Origin: Paracoccaceae bacterium
GTDB taxonomy: Bacteria > Pseudomonadota > Alphaproteobacteria > Rhodobacterales > Rhodobacteraceae
Direction of reading: 5' to 3'
DNA length: 64,000 bases
Assembly: GCA_024742695.1 (NCBI GenBank)
Contig: JANSXY010000007.1
Span: 103,372 to 167,371, forward strand
Within the stretch, counting starts at the first letter, position 1, and the number at the start of each line of letters is the position of its first letter. Below are positions 28,989 to 38,142 of this stretch, piece by piece. The position numbers and the translations under genes were made by a program. The notes beneath the pieces were generated by a model that had not been told where the DNA came from, did no database searches, and saw only the letters and a program-made list of their open reading frames with translations.

Positions 28989-29975
28989 TCAGCCTGCGTC
29001 AATCCGCGCAAGGATCTCGGCGGCCGCGCTGGCCGGTTCGGCCCGCCCCGCCGCCACCTCGGCCCCCAACGCCGCCATGCGCGCGGTCAGCGCCGGATCT
29101 TCCGACAGCCGGGCGAGCAGCCCGCGGCGCACCTCGGCCTCGAACCAGCCCCGCGCCTGTTCCGCCCGACGGCGGTCGAAGTGGCCGTTGCTCCTGCGCC
29201 AGTCCACCAGCGCCTGCATCTCGGCCCAGGCCTCGGCCAGCCCGTTCTCCTCCTGCGCCGAAACCGTCAGCGCCTTGGGAAAGCCCTCCGGATCCTGCGG
29301 GCGCCGGCGCAACAGCCGCAGCGCCCCGGCGTAGTCCGCGCAGGTGCGCAGCGCCGCGGGCTTGAGGTCGCCGTCGGCCTTGTTGACGAGGATCAGGTCG
29401 GCGATTTCCATGATCCCGCGCTTGACGCCCTGCAACTCGTCGCCACCCGCCGGCGCCAGCAACAGGACGAACAGGTCGGTCATCTCGGCCACCAGCGTCT
29501 CGGACTGGCCGACGCCGACGGTTTCGATCAGGATCACGTCGAAGCCCGCCGCCTCGCACAGCACCGCGGCCTCGCGCGTGCGCCGCCCGACGCCGCCCAG
29601 TTCCGCCTGGCTGGGCGAGGGGCGGATGAAGGCGCGCGGATCGCGCGACAGCCGCTCCATCCGCGTCTTGTCGCCCAGGATCGACCCGCCGGAGCGCGCC
29701 GAGGAGGGATCGACGGCCAGCACCGCCACGCGAAGGCCGCGCGCGATCAGCATCATCCCGAAGGCCTCGATGAAGGTCGACTTGCCGACGCCGGGCGTGC
29801 CCGACAGCCCGATGCGCAGCGCCTGCCGCCCCGCGCCGGCCAGCCGTTCCAGCAGCACGCGCGCCTCGGCCCGGTGATCGGCGCGGCCGCTTTCCACAAG
29901 CGTGATCGCGCGGGCCAGCGCCCGGCGGTCGCCCGCCAGGATCCGTTGCGCCATATCCTCCGCCGTCATCGACAT
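28989..29975 (-). CDS. meaB: Methylmalonyl-CoA mutase-associated GTPase
   Basis: A 328-residue G3E-family GTPase that chaperones adenosylcobalamin loading and protects methylmalonyl-CoA (or ethylmalonyl-CoA) mutase. Walker A GTPGVGKST is near residues 58-66, then VLAVDPSSARSGGSILGDKTRM, the switch region and ETVGVGQSE, and the guanine-specificity motif NKADG. The mutase gene itself is not in the window. It lies 5' to 5' across 134 bases with hrpB. The start MSMTAEDMAQRIL was chosen over an Arg-rich upstream extension. Confidence 0.94.
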   Translation of the reverse strand: MSMTAEDMAQRILAGDRRALARAITLVESGRADHRAEARVLLERLAGAGRQALRIGLSGTPGVGKSTFIEAFGMMLIARGLRVAVLAVDPSSARSGGSILGDKTRMERLSRDPRAFIRPSPSQAELGGVGRRTREAAVLCEAAGFDVILIETVGVGQSETLVAEMTDLFVLLLAPAGGDELQGVKRGIMEIADLILVNKADGDLKPAALRTCADYAGALRLLRRRPQDPEGFPKALTVSAQEENGLAEAWAEMQALVDWRRSNGHFDRRRAEQARGWFEAEVRRGLLARLSEDPALTARMAALGAEVAAGRAEPASAAAEILARIDAG

Positions 29976-30109
29976 CCGCCGTCCATGGCCTTTCCTGCGC
30001 CGCTGCCCCGTGCACGCTATCTGCGGGATCGGGCCGGTGCTGTCCAGCCCGTGACGCCGCCGCCGCCGCGGCTCTGGCCAAGCGGCGCCCGAAGGCCGAT
30101 AACGGCGCC

Positions 30110-32554
30110 ATGTCCGCCCCCGCGCTTCCCATCGACGCCGTCCTGCCCGAGCTTCTGGCCGCGCTGGCCCGCGACGGCCGGGCGGTGCTGATGGCGCCGC
30201 CCGGCGCGGGCAAGACGACGGGGGTGCCGCTGGCGCTGCTGGCCGAAGGCCGGATCGGCGGCCGGATCGTGATGCTGGAGCCGCGCCGCATCGCCGCCCG
30301 CGCGGCGGCCGAGCGGATGGCCGAGGTTCTGGGCGAACCGGCGGGCCGCCGCGTCGGCTACCGGATCCGGGGCGAGGCGAAGGTGTCGCGCGAGACCCGG
30401 ATCGAGGTGGTGACCGAGGGCATCCTGACCCGGATGATCCAGTCCGACCCCGAGCTTGCCGGGATCGGCGCCCTGATCTTCGACGAGTTCCACGAACGCA
30501 GCCTGAACGCCGATCTGGGCCTCGCGCTGGCCTGGGAGGTGCGCGGCGCGCTGCGCCCCGATCTCGATATCCTGGTGATGTCGGCAACGCTGGATGCCAC
30601 GCCGGTGGCCGCGATGCTGGCGGATGCGCCGGTGGTGGTGGCCGAGGGCCGCGCCTTCCCGGTGGAGACCCGCTGGCTCGACCGGCCCGCCGACCGGTCG
30701 ATGCGGTTCGAGGCGCGGGCGGCGGGGCTGATCGAGCGGGCGCTGGCCGAAACCGGGGGCGGCGTTCTGGCCTTCCTGCCCGGCGAGGGCGAGATTCGCC
30801 GCGTCGCCGCGCTGCTGGAGGGCCGGCTGCCGTCGGATGTGCATCTGCGCCCGCTCTACGGCGCGCTGCCCTTCGCCCGCCAGCGCGCGGCGATCGCGCC
30901 GGAACCGGCGGGGCGAAAGCTGGTTCTGGCCACCGCGATCGCGGAAACCTCGCTGACCATCGAGGACGTGCGCGTCGTTGTCGATTGCGGCCGGGCGCGG
31001 CGGGCGCGGTACGATCCGGGCAGCGGAATGGCGCGGCTGGTCACCGAACCGGTCAGCCGGGCCGAGGCCGATCAGCGCCGGGGCCGGGCCGGGCGCGTCG
31101 CGGCGGGCACCTGCTACCGGATGTGGGCGAAGGCCGAGGAGGGTGCGCTGCCCGCCTTCCCGCCGCCCGAGATCGCCGAGGCCGATCTGGCCGGCCTCGC
31201 GCTCGACCTCGCGCTCTGGGGCGCGGGCGAGGCCGGGCTGGCCTTTCTGACACCGCCGCCCGGCCCGGCGCTGGCCGAGGCGCGGGTGCTTCTGGAAGGG
31301 CTGGGCGCGCTGGATGCGGCCGGGCGGATCACCGCGCATGGCCGGGCTCTGGCGGGGCTGCCGCTGCATCCGCGGCTGGCGCATATGCTGACCGTTGCCG
31401 GCCCGGCGGCCGCGCCGCTGGCCGCGTTGCTGTCGGATCGCGACCCGTTGCCCGGAACCGGCGCCGACCTGGCCGGACGTCTTGCCGCCCTTGCCGCGCC
31501 GGGCCGTGCCCCCGCGCCGGCGCGCGGCGCACTCGACCGGATCGCGGCAGAGGCGGCGCGGCTGGCGCGGCGCGCCCCCGCTGCGGAGCGACCGGGCCTT
31601 GGCCCCGGCGCGATGGCCGCGCTGGCCTATCCCGACCGGATCGGCAAGCGCCGGGCGGGGGAGGCGCCGCGCTACCTGCTGTCGGGCGGGCGCGGCGCGG
31701 TGACGGCGCCGGGGGACGCGCTGGGGCGCGAGCCCTTCCTCGTCGCCACCGATCTCGACGGCGCCGGGGTGGAGGCAAAGATCCGCACCGGCCTGCCGGT
31801 GACGGAGGCGGAGCTCCGCGTTCTCTTCGCCGACCGGATCGGCTGGCACGACGCCTGCGGCTGGTCGCGGCGCGCCGGCCGGATCACGGCCCGGCGCGAG
31901 GAGCGGCTGGGCGCCCTGGTTCTGGCCGAAGCGCCCTGGCCGGATGCGCCGGCCGAGGCGCTGGCGCGGGCGGCGCGCGAGGGGCTTCGGCAGATCGGGC
32001 TGGCCTGGCCCGCCGCCGCGGCACGGCTGCGCGACCGGGTGCGGATGCTGGTGGCCGAGGGCGCCGATCTGCCCGACCTGTCCGACGCCGCGATCCTCGC
32101 CGATCCCGACGACGCGCTGATGCCGCATCTGGCCGGCGCGCGGACCGCGGCCGATCTCGCCCGTCTCGACCTCATGGCGGTCGTCGAGGCGCGGCTGGGC
32201 TGGGAGGGGCGGCAGCGTGTCGACCGCCTTGCGCCGGCGGAATTCGTCACGCCGCTGGGCCGCCGGGTGCCGATCGACTATGCCGGCGAGGCGCCGGCGG
32301 TGGCGCTGCGTCTGCAGGAACTGTTCGGCGTGACCGAGCATCCGAGGATCGGGCCGAAGCGCCGGCCGCTGGTGATCACGCTGCTGTCGCCGGCCGGTCG
32401 GCCGCTGCAGGTCACCGCCGACCTGCCGGGGTTCTGGGCCGCGTCCTATGGCGAGGTGCGCAAGGAGATGCGCGGCCGCTATCCCAAGCACCCCTGGCCC
32501 GAGGATCCGACGCAGGCGGCGCCGACGCTGCGCGCCAAGCCGCGCGGGACGTGA
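30110..32554 (+). CDS. hrpB: ATP-dependent helicase HrpB
   Basis: An 814-residue DEAH-type RNA helicase-like ATPase of the HrpB branch. Motif I GAGKTT, the DEFHERS form of motif II, SATLDA as motif III, and QRRGRAGR as motif VI appear in order, followed by the HrpB C-terminal domain (HPWPEDP-like end KHPWPEDPTQAAPT). Full length. The cellular role of HrpB is poorly defined. It is followed 20 bases later by a structured intergenic repeat. Confidence 0.94.
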   Translation: MSAPALPIDAVLPELLAALARDGRAVLMAPPGAGKTTGVPLALLAEGRIGGRIVMLEPRRIAARAAAERMAEVLGEPAGRRVGYRIRGEAKVSRETRIEVVTEGILTRMIQSDPELAGIGALIFDEFHERSLNADLGLALAWEVRGALRPDLDILVMSATLDATPVAAMLADAPVVVAEGRAFPVETRWLDRPADRSMRFEARAAGLIERALAETGGGVLAFLPGEGEIRRVAALLEGRLPSDVHLRPLYGALPFARQRAAIAPEPAGRKLVLATAIAETSLTIEDVRVVVDCGRARRARYDPGSGMARLVTEPVSRAEADQRRGRAGRVAAGTCYRMWAKAEEGALPAFPPPEIAEADLAGLALDLALWGAGEAGLAFLTPPPGPALAEARVLLEGLGALDAAGRITAHGRALAGLPLHPRLAHMLTVAGPAAAPLAALLSDRDPLPGTGADLAGRLAALAAPGRAPAPARGALDRIAAEAARLARRAPAAERPGLGPGAMAALAYPDRIGKRRAGEAPRYLLSGGRGAVTAPGDALGREPFLVATDLDGAGVEAKIRTGLPVTEAELRVLFADRIGWHDACGWSRRAGRITARREERLGALVLAEAPWPDAPAEALARAAREGLRQIGLAWPAAAARLRDRVRMLVAEGADLPDLSDAAILADPDDALMPHLAGARTAADLARLDLMAVVEARLGWEGRQRVDRLAPAEFVTPLGRRVPIDYAGEAPAVALRLQELFGVTEHPRIGPKRRPLVITLLSPAGRPLQVTADLPGFWAASYGEVRKEMRGRYPKHPWPEDPTQAAPTLRAKPRGT

Positions 32555-32573
32555 GCGCGGCGGGCGTGGCGGC

Positions 32574-32625
32574 GGGGGGCTGTCTGCCCACCGCACCCCC
32601 CGAGGATATTTCTGGACCAAAATCG
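32574..32625 (+). repeat. Intergenic structured repeat, copy 1 (GGATATTTC-GGACCAAAAT type)
   Basis: The element reads GGGGGGCTGTCTGCCC, a short spacer, then CACCCCCCGAGGATATTT and CTGGACCAAAATCG. The G6 and C6 runs can pair to form a hairpin. A second copy in the opposite orientation lies at 44598-44668 with the same two arms. It follows hrpB by 20 bases on the same strand and could serve as a transcript end. Similar GC-rich elements ending in GGACCAAAAT are familiar from intergenic regions of Rhodobacteraceae, as far as I recall. Confidence 0.75.
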
Positions 32626-32691
32626 TCGCGACAGCCCGTTGGCGGGGCCGCGCAGGGCGCTAAGGTGGGAGCGTGGCGGAGGGAGAGGGAC

Positions 32692-33402
32692 ATGCGCAGA
32701 CGGGGCGAGACGGTGACCGGCTGGATCCCGCCGGCATGGCCGGAACCGGCGATCATCGAGGGACGATACGCGCGGCTGGAACCGTTGGAGGGCGATCATG
32801 CCGCCGGGCTGCATGCCGCCTATGCCGGGGCCGATGCGCTGTGGGACTACCTGCCCTACGGGCCGCATGCCGACCAGGAGGCGCAGGCGGAATGGATCGC
32901 GGCGATGACGGGCCGCGACGATCCGCTGTTCTTCGCGATCCGCGATCGTGACGCGGGCGGGCGGATCGGCGGGGTGGCGAGTTTCCTGCGGATCCAGCCG
33001 GCGGCGGGGTCGATCGAGGTCGGGCATGTCAATTTCGGCCCGGCGCTGCAGGGCACCCGTGCCGCGACCGAGGCGATGGTTCTGATGATGGGCCACGCCT
33101 TCGCGCTGGGCTACCGGCGCTACGAATGGAAATGCGACGCGCTGAACCTCGCCTCGCGTCGCGCCGCCACGCGGCTCGGGCTGAGCTTCGAGGGCGTGTT
33201 TCGCCAGGCGGCGGTGGTCAAGGGCCGGAACCGCGACACCGCCTGGTTCGCCGCGATCGACCGGGAATGGCCGGCGCTGTCGGCGGCTTTCGGGGCCTGG
33301 CTCGATCCGGGGAATTTCGACGCCGGCGGCCGGCAGCGCCGGCGCTTGTCGGACCTGACGCGCCCGATCCCCGTGGCGCGCGATCCGGGCCTGGGCGGCT
33401 AG
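32692..33402 (+). CDS. GNAT-family N-acetyltransferase
   Basis: A 236-residue acetyltransferase of the RimJ/RimL-like group. RYARLEPLEGDHAAGL opens the domain, and the acetyl-CoA-binding region is GHVNFGPALQGTRAATEAM, followed by YEWKCDALNLASRRAATRLGLSFEG, which is typical of the family. The acceptor, an N-terminal or small-molecule amine, cannot be told. GGAGAGGGAC precedes the ATG. It converges with the response regulator gene, overlapping its end by four bases. Confidence 0.9.
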   Translation: MRRRGETVTGWIPPAWPEPAIIEGRYARLEPLEGDHAAGLHAAYAGADALWDYLPYGPHADQEAQAEWIAAMTGRDDPLFFAIRDRDAGGRIGGVASFLRIQPAAGSIEVGHVNFGPALQGTRAATEAMVLMMGHAFALGYRRYEWKCDALNLASRRAATRLGLSFEGVFRQAAVVKGRNRDTAWFAAIDREWPALSAAFGAWLDPGNFDAGGRQRRRLSDLTRPIPVARDPGLGG

Positions 33403-34106
33403 AACCGGGTTCCGGCCGCGAGCCGGTCGTGCACCATCCCGGCCAGACGCGTCACTTCGGGCGCGGCATCGCGATTGCGCGCGACGGCACGGGCCGCATC
33501 CTCGAGCGCGTCGTCATGGGCCGAGAGCGCGACGCCGGAGAGAAACTGCGCGGCATAGGCGATGCGGCTGGCGTCGCCGGGCGCGGCGAGGATCCCGGCG
33601 GCCTCCTTCAGGTCGTCCTGCAGGGCGAGCGGATCGGGCCGGATCGTTTCGTCATGGACGGCACGCAGGCCGAAGGGCCGGGCTTCGGCCGGCAGGGCCC
33701 GGAGCACGACGTCCTGGAACGCGGCGAGGCTTTCGATCGGCTTCTCGAGGAAGTCGTCGGCCCCGGCCGCGAGCGCCTCGTCGCGCAACTCGCTGCTGCC
33801 CGAGGTGCCGAGGATCACCGGCACCCGCGGCACGGCGCGGGCGAGGTCGGCGATCAGGTCGAGCCCGCTGCCATCGGGCAGGCCGAGATCGACGACGATC
33901 ACCGCGGGCCGGTAGGTCGCGAGGTGCCGGCGCGCCGAGCGCAGGCAATCGGCCCGCCTGATCCGGGCGCCGGACCGCAGGCACAAAAGCCGCATCGCCT
34001 CGCAGGCGAAGCGGCTGTCTTCCACGACGAGCACGGTGAGACCCTGCAGCGGCCGGTGCCCCGATGCGGGCCGCAGGGCGATGAAGTCGTTCAGGTCGTC
34101 GGTCAT
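33399..34106 (-). CDS. Response regulator with C-terminal Hpt-like domain lacking the His
   Basis: A 235-residue protein. Residues 22-140 form a receiver: acidic pair near VVED (27-30), phosphoacceptor Asp73 in VVDLGLPDG, and Lys122 in LEKPIE. After a linker, residues 155-235 are helical and align with an Hpt bundle around AAQFLSGVALSAHDDALEDA, but the phosphoacceptor His position is Gln187. There is no DNA-binding domain. It may work as a phosphate sink or protein-interaction switch. The start at 34106 matches a short lead before the receiver. Divergent from the epimerase gene. Confidence 0.75.
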   Translation of the reverse strand: MTDDLNDFIALRPASGHRPLQGLTVLVVEDSRFACEAMRLLCLRSGARIRRADCLRSARRHLATYRPAVIVVDLGLPDGSGLDLIADLARAVPRVPVILGTSGSSELRDEALAAGADDFLEKPIESLAAFQDVVLRALPAEARPFGLRAVHDETIRPDPLALQDDLKEAAGILAAPGDASRIAYAAQFLSGVALSAHDDALEDAARAVARNRDAAPEVTRLAGMVHDRLAAGTRF

Positions 34107-34261
34107 CGGTTCTTTCCATCCCGGGGGATCGTGCAACCGGGAGTAAAACGGAGACGCCCCTAACGAATCGTAAACGCCGGGCAGCTTGTGCGACCGTTGC
34201 GCCCCTTGCGCCGGCCCGGCGGCGGGGCATATCAGTGCGGGACGTCAGAGGAGGGCAGCGG

Positions 34262-34665
<404 letters not shown>

Positions 34666-34666
<1 letters not shown>

Positions 34667-34950
34667 TGAGCATCACCGGCGGTCTCGTCCTGTTCGCGGT
34701 GATCTGGTTTCTGGTGTTCTTCGTCACGCTGCAGATCCGGCCGCGCAGCCAGGCCGACGCGGGCGCGGTGGAGCCGGGCACCCCGCCCGGCGCGCCGGCC
34801 GACGCCCAGATCGGCCGCAAGGCTCGGATCACCACCCTGGTGACGGTCGTGATCTGGGCGGTGATCGCCGCGGTGATCCTGTCGGGTGCCGTCACGATCC
34901 GCGATCTGGACTGGTTCGGGCGTCTCGGCCCCGCGACTGCGACGAATTAG
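34666..34950 (+). CDS. DUF1467 family membrane protein
   Basis: A 94-residue protein with two membrane helices (about 5-23 and 58-77) around a polar loop containing GTPPGAPADAQIGRKA. This is the DUF1467 family, whose members often follow methylmalonyl-CoA epimerase in alphaproteobacteria; that arrangement is seen here with a one-base TGATG overlap. The coupling suggests a shared transcript, not a known shared function. Confidence 0.85.
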
Positions 34951-35645
34951 CGCGGCACCGCTCCGGTCAGCCGGTGGAACAGGTGGGTGAAGGTCGCGAC
35001 CCCGAGAACCGGCACGGCGAGGTTCACCACCGGAATCGACAGAGGCGCGGCCATCAGGACCCCGGCGGCCAGCACGGTGCCGGAATGGCGCTTGCGCAGC
35101 GCCTTGGCCGCCGCCCGGTCCATCCGCCGCATCGCGACGAGGGTGAAGTACTCCCGCCCCAGCAGCCAGCCGTTGACGAACCAGAACAGGATCGGCCCGA
35201 ACGGGCCGACCATGAGATAGGCGATCAGGGCCAGCAGGTTCACCGCGATCACGACGCCGAGGAAGTTGATCGAGTCGATCAGCGCCTCGGCAAGCGGGAT
35301 CGCGCGGGCCGGCGGTAGCTGCGGATAGTGCCGGTCCTCCACCGCGTCGGCGATCCTGTCGAGGAACAGCCCGACGAAGGCCGAGGCGACCGGTACCATC
35401 AGGAACACCGACAGCCCCAGCATCATCAGGATCGAGGCGGCGCCCAGCACACCGCCGATCCAAGTCACCTCGCCGACGAAGGGCAGGGTGATCGCCTCGG
35501 GCACCAGCCAGCCGACGGCCATGACCACCACGACATGCAACCCGAACAGCAGCAGCAGCGTCAGGCCGACACCCAGCGCGAAGACGCCGAGGAACCGTCC
35601 GTCGCCCAGCTGGCCGACGGCACGGGCGAAACAGCCGAGGATCAC
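34947..35645 (-). CDS. EI24/CysZ-like membrane protein
   Basis: A 232-residue inner-membrane protein with about four to six helices and the EI24 pattern (RAVGQLGDGRFLGVFALGVG, SFINFLGV-like SINFLGVVIAVNLLALIAY, GWLLGREYFTLVAMRR). CysZ, a sulfate transporter, belongs to this superfamily, but without neighbouring cysteine genes that role is unproven. Its GTG start overlaps the nitroreductase stop by four bases (GTGA), which decides the start against a longer upstream reading. Confidence 0.82.
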   Translation of the reverse strand: MILGCFARAVGQLGDGRFLGVFALGVGLTLLLLFGLHVVVVMAVGWLVPEAITLPFVGEVTWIGGVLGAASILMMLGLSVFLMVPVASAFVGLFLDRIADAVEDRHYPQLPPARAIPLAEALIDSINFLGVVIAVNLLALIAYLMVGPFGPILFWFVNGWLLGREYFTLVAMRRMDRAAAKALRKRHSGTVLAAGVLMAAPLSIPVVNLAVPVLGVATFTHLFHRLTGAVPR

Positions 35646-36220
35646 GTCGCCATCCAGGTGGTGATCGCGCCCAGATCGGGGCGCGGGCGTTCGGGCGGGG
35701 CGGCGGTCTCGGTGCCGATATGGATCAGCCCGGCCAGCCATTCGCCGGGGGCAAGGCCCAGCCCGTCGCGGCCGAAGCCCGCGTCATGCGCGGCCCAGCC
35801 GGTCAGCCAGTTCGCGCCCCAACCGGCGGCCAGCGCGGCGTTCAGCAGCGCCAGGCAGACCGCGCCGGTGGACAATACCTGTTCGATCTCGGGGATCTTC
35901 TCGGTCGGCCGGGGAACGTGGACGACGGCGACGGCGAGGTTGCCGTCGCGGAACTGCGCGGCGGCCTTGTCCACGCGCTCGGGCGGCAGGCCGGCGGCCT
36001 CGGCGCGCGCCGCCGCCAGCCCCGCCAACCGCTCCAGCGCCGGCCGTTCCAGCACGACGAAGCGCCAGGGCTCCAGCTTGCCGTGATCGGGGGTGCGCGC
36101 CGCCGCGGTCAGGATCGGCGTCAGCGCGTCGCGGTCGGGCACCGGCAGGGTCAGCGTCTTGGCCGGGCGCGAACGGCGGGTGAGCAGAAAGTCGAGCGCG
36201 GCGGGGTTCGGGTCTGGCAT
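35642..36220 (-). CDS. Nitroreductase family protein (YdjA-like)
   Basis: A 192-residue FMN-dependent oxidoreductase of the minimal nitroreductase type. It opens LDFLLTRRSRPAKTL, with FMN-contact region AARTPDHGKLEPWRFVVL and a C-terminal GFGRDGLGLAPGEWLAGLIHIGT. Length and motifs match the small YdjA-like group. GAGGAGAG before the ATG sets the start. It is the first gene of a coupled pair with the EI24-like gene. Confidence 0.9.
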   Translation of the reverse strand: MPDPNPAALDFLLTRRSRPAKTLTLPVPDRDALTPILTAAARTPDHGKLEPWRFVVLERPALERLAGLAAARAEAAGLPPERVDKAAAQFRDGNLAVAVVHVPRPTEKIPEIEQVLSTGAVCLALLNAALAAGWGANWLTGWAAHDAGFGRDGLGLAPGEWLAGLIHIGTETAAPPERPRPDLGAITTWMAT

Positions 36221-36266
36221 GGTCTCTCCTCGATCCTGTCCGATGTCGGGGGTCGGGCCGGCCGGG

Positions 36267-37370
36267 TCAAGGGCCGACGAGCATGCCGGCCAGCCGCCCG
36301 ATGTGGTCGGAGACATGGGCCTGCCACTCCGCCCCCGGCTGCCGGGTGGCGAGGGTTGCCGCCATCGGGTCGGGCGCGCGGCGGGCGCTTCCGGCCAGCG
36401 TCTCGATCGCGGCATGGCCGCAAAACGGCACGTAGACCTCGGAATAGCCGCCCTCGTGCACCAGAACCAGCCGACCGTCGCAATGGGTGTCCGCCGCCGC
36501 CATCGCGCGGGCGGTGAGCGCCCCGAAGGTTTCCGCCGTGGCCAGCATCCGGCCCAGCGGATCGAAGGCCGAGGCGTCGTAGCCCGAGGCGATCACGATC
36601 GCCTCGGGGCGGAACCGGTCGATCAGCGGCCGCACGATCCGGTCCCAGGCCTCGAGATAGCTGGCGTGGCCGGTGCCCGGCGGCAGCGGGATGTTGGCGT
36701 TGAACCCGGCCCCGGCGCCGCCGCCGCGCGCCTCCGCCCTGCCGGTGTCGAGCGGATAGTTGCGCTCCTGGTGCAGCGAGATCGTCAGGACGTCGGGATC
36801 ATCCCAGAAGATCGCCTCGGTCCCGTTGCCGTGGTGCACGTCCCAATCCACCACCGCGAACCGGCGGGCGAGCCCCGCGGCCTGCGCCGCGCGGATCGCC
36901 ACCGCGATGTTGTTGATCAGGCAAAAGCCGTTCGGGAAATCCGGCAGGGCATGATGGCCCGGCGGCCGCGACAGGGCATAGGCGTTGCGCTGCCGTCCCT
37001 TCAGCACCGCGAACAGCGCCGCGCGCGCCAGGCCGGCGGACAGCGCCGCGATCTCGTACCCGCCCGGCCCGAACGGCGTGCGCAGCCCCAACTCGCCCCC
37101 GCCCGCGTCGGAGGCGGCCTTGAACGCGTCCAGATAGTCGGCCGGGTGGACGCGCAGCAGGTCTTCGCGCGTCGCCTCGGGGGCCGAGGAGACCCGCAGC
37201 TCCTCCAACAGCCCGGTCACCGCAAGCAGGTTCACCAGCCGCCGCTTGGTTTCCGGCGATTCGGGCAACCCGCCGCCGGGTTGCACCAGCCCGCCCACCG
37301 GCAGCGTCAGCGCATAGTTGCCGCCGCCATGCCAAAGGCAGCGCTCGTCATGGAAAAACCCGGTCGTCAT
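36267..37370 (-). CDS. Histone deacetylase superfamily hydrolase
   Basis: A 367-residue zinc amidohydrolase of the class II HDAC / acetylpolyamine amidohydrolase branch. The catalytic RPPGHHA pair, the metal-binding DWDVHHGNGT and the GYDASAFDPLG region with a further Asp ligand are present. In bacteria such enzymes remove acetyl groups from polyamines or other small amides. Substrate unknown here. It stands alone between the nitroreductase and a small hypothetical gene, with 76 bases upstream. Confidence 0.9.
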   Translation of the reverse strand: MTTGFFHDERCLWHGGGNYALTLPVGGLVQPGGGLPESPETKRRLVNLLAVTGLLEELRVSSAPEATREDLLRVHPADYLDAFKAASDAGGGELGLRTPFGPGGYEIAALSAGLARAALFAVLKGRQRNAYALSRPPGHHALPDFPNGFCLINNIAVAIRAAQAAGLARRFAVVDWDVHHGNGTEAIFWDDPDVLTISLHQERNYPLDTGRAEARGGGAGAGFNANIPLPPGTGHASYLEAWDRIVRPLIDRFRPEAIVIASGYDASAFDPLGRMLATAETFGALTARAMAAADTHCDGRLVLVHEGGYSEVYVPFCGHAAIETLAGSARRAPDPMAATLATRQPGAEWQAHVSDHIGRLAGMLVGP

Positions 37371-37446
37371 TCGCCCCTCCGTCGCGGCGGAGCCTAGCCG
37401 GGCAGAACCGAAGGTGCGAGGGCAAAGCGCGGGTTCGGCTGTCGTG

Positions 37447-37689
37447 TCAGGCCTTCACGCCGGGCACCCGCCGGTACACGCCTTCCGGCAGGTCGAGCGC
37501 GGCGGCGAGGTCGCGCAGCTGCGCCAGCGACAGGGTGATCCGCACCACCGTATCGCGGCGCGGGTCGAACTGTTCGACCGTGACGCATTCCTCGAAGCCG
37601 TGAATCGTCACGTCTTCCTGCAACGGGGCCTGCCCCTCGTCGACGAGGGTGATCACGGTCGCGTCGAAGTCGTGCTCGATCGAGAACAT
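37447..37689 (-). CDS. Small conserved hypothetical protein
   Basis: An 80-residue soluble acidic protein (MFSIEHDFDATVITLVDEG, later LAQLRDLAAALDLPEGVYRRV). No membrane segment or known motif. The composition is protein-like, codon positions are GC3-biased as in its neighbours, and it fills the gap between two genes. It may be cotranscribed with the downstream HDAC-family gene, 76 bases on. Function unknown. Confidence 0.6.
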   Translation of the reverse strand: MFSIEHDFDATVITLVDEGQAPLQEDVTIHGFEECVTVEQFDPRRDTVVRITLSLAQLRDLAAALDLPEGVYRRVPGVKA

Positions 37690-37775
37690 GGCGCGAGCCT
37701 AGCCCAGCGGCCCGGCGCCCGCAACGGCCCCGCGCCCGCAACGGCGGTACGCCGGCCGGCGGCGTCAGGCGACGG

Positions 37776-37789
37776 TTGATCTGGATCAT
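37776..37789 (+). promoter_or_regulatory. FnrL-type box before the DUF6455 pair
   Basis: TTGAT-CTGG-ATCAT matches the FNR/FnrL consensus TTGAT-N4-ATCAA at nine of ten positions. Its centre lies 67 bases before the ATG at 37850, which puts it near -41 if the leader is about 26 bases. This predicts oxygen-responsive activation of the two DUF6455 genes. Confidence 0.7.
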
Positions 37790-37849
37790 GGCGACACGGC
37801 CGGCCCGGCCCGATCCTTTCCCGCGTGGACCAGCGACGGAGGGCCCGCG

Positions 37850-38128
37850 ATGTTCGGAGCCAAGACGATCAACCGGCACGCCGCCCTGATGAACCGGATG
37901 GCGGAAACCCTTGGCGTCGATCTGACCGAGGCGATCGGCGACGGTCGGCTGCCCGCCGAGGCGTGGCGCGAGGCGGTCGTGCGCTGCACCGGCTGTTCCG
38001 ACCCGGAGGGTTGCCAGCACTGGCTGGCCGACCATGCCGAGGACGAAACCGCACCGGCGGCGGCGCCGGGCTACTGTCGCAACCGCGACCTGATGCAAAG
38101 CCTGCGCGTGGCGCTGGCGGAAGAGTGA
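37850..38128 (+). CDS. DUF6455 family protein, copy 1
   Basis: A 92-residue soluble helical protein with a Cys cluster CTGCSDPEGCQHWL in the centre and another Cys near the end (GYCRNRDLM), four Cys that could bind a metal or an iron-sulfur cluster. It is paralogous with the next gene, sharing the LGVDLTEA and RC-x2-CSD-x3-C pattern. GGAGGGCC precedes the ATG, and the FnrL-type box at 37776-37789 suggests low-oxygen expression. Biochemical role unknown. Confidence 0.82.
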   Translation: MFGAKTINRHAALMNRMAETLGVDLTEAIGDGRLPAEAWREAVVRCTGCSDPEGCQHWLADHAEDETAPAAAPGYCRNRDLMQSLRVALAEE

Positions 38129-38142
38129 CGGCGGAGGTCACG

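Noticed and set aside
30017..32620. An 867-codon minus-strand frame opposite hrpB
   Set aside because: Antisense shadow of hrpB, full of Arg and Pro, no recognisable domain.
34206..34235. TTGCGC and TATCAG before mce as a promoter
   Set aside because: The spacing can be made to fit at 18 bases, but both elements are poor matches and several similar pairs occur by chance in this GC-rich gap.
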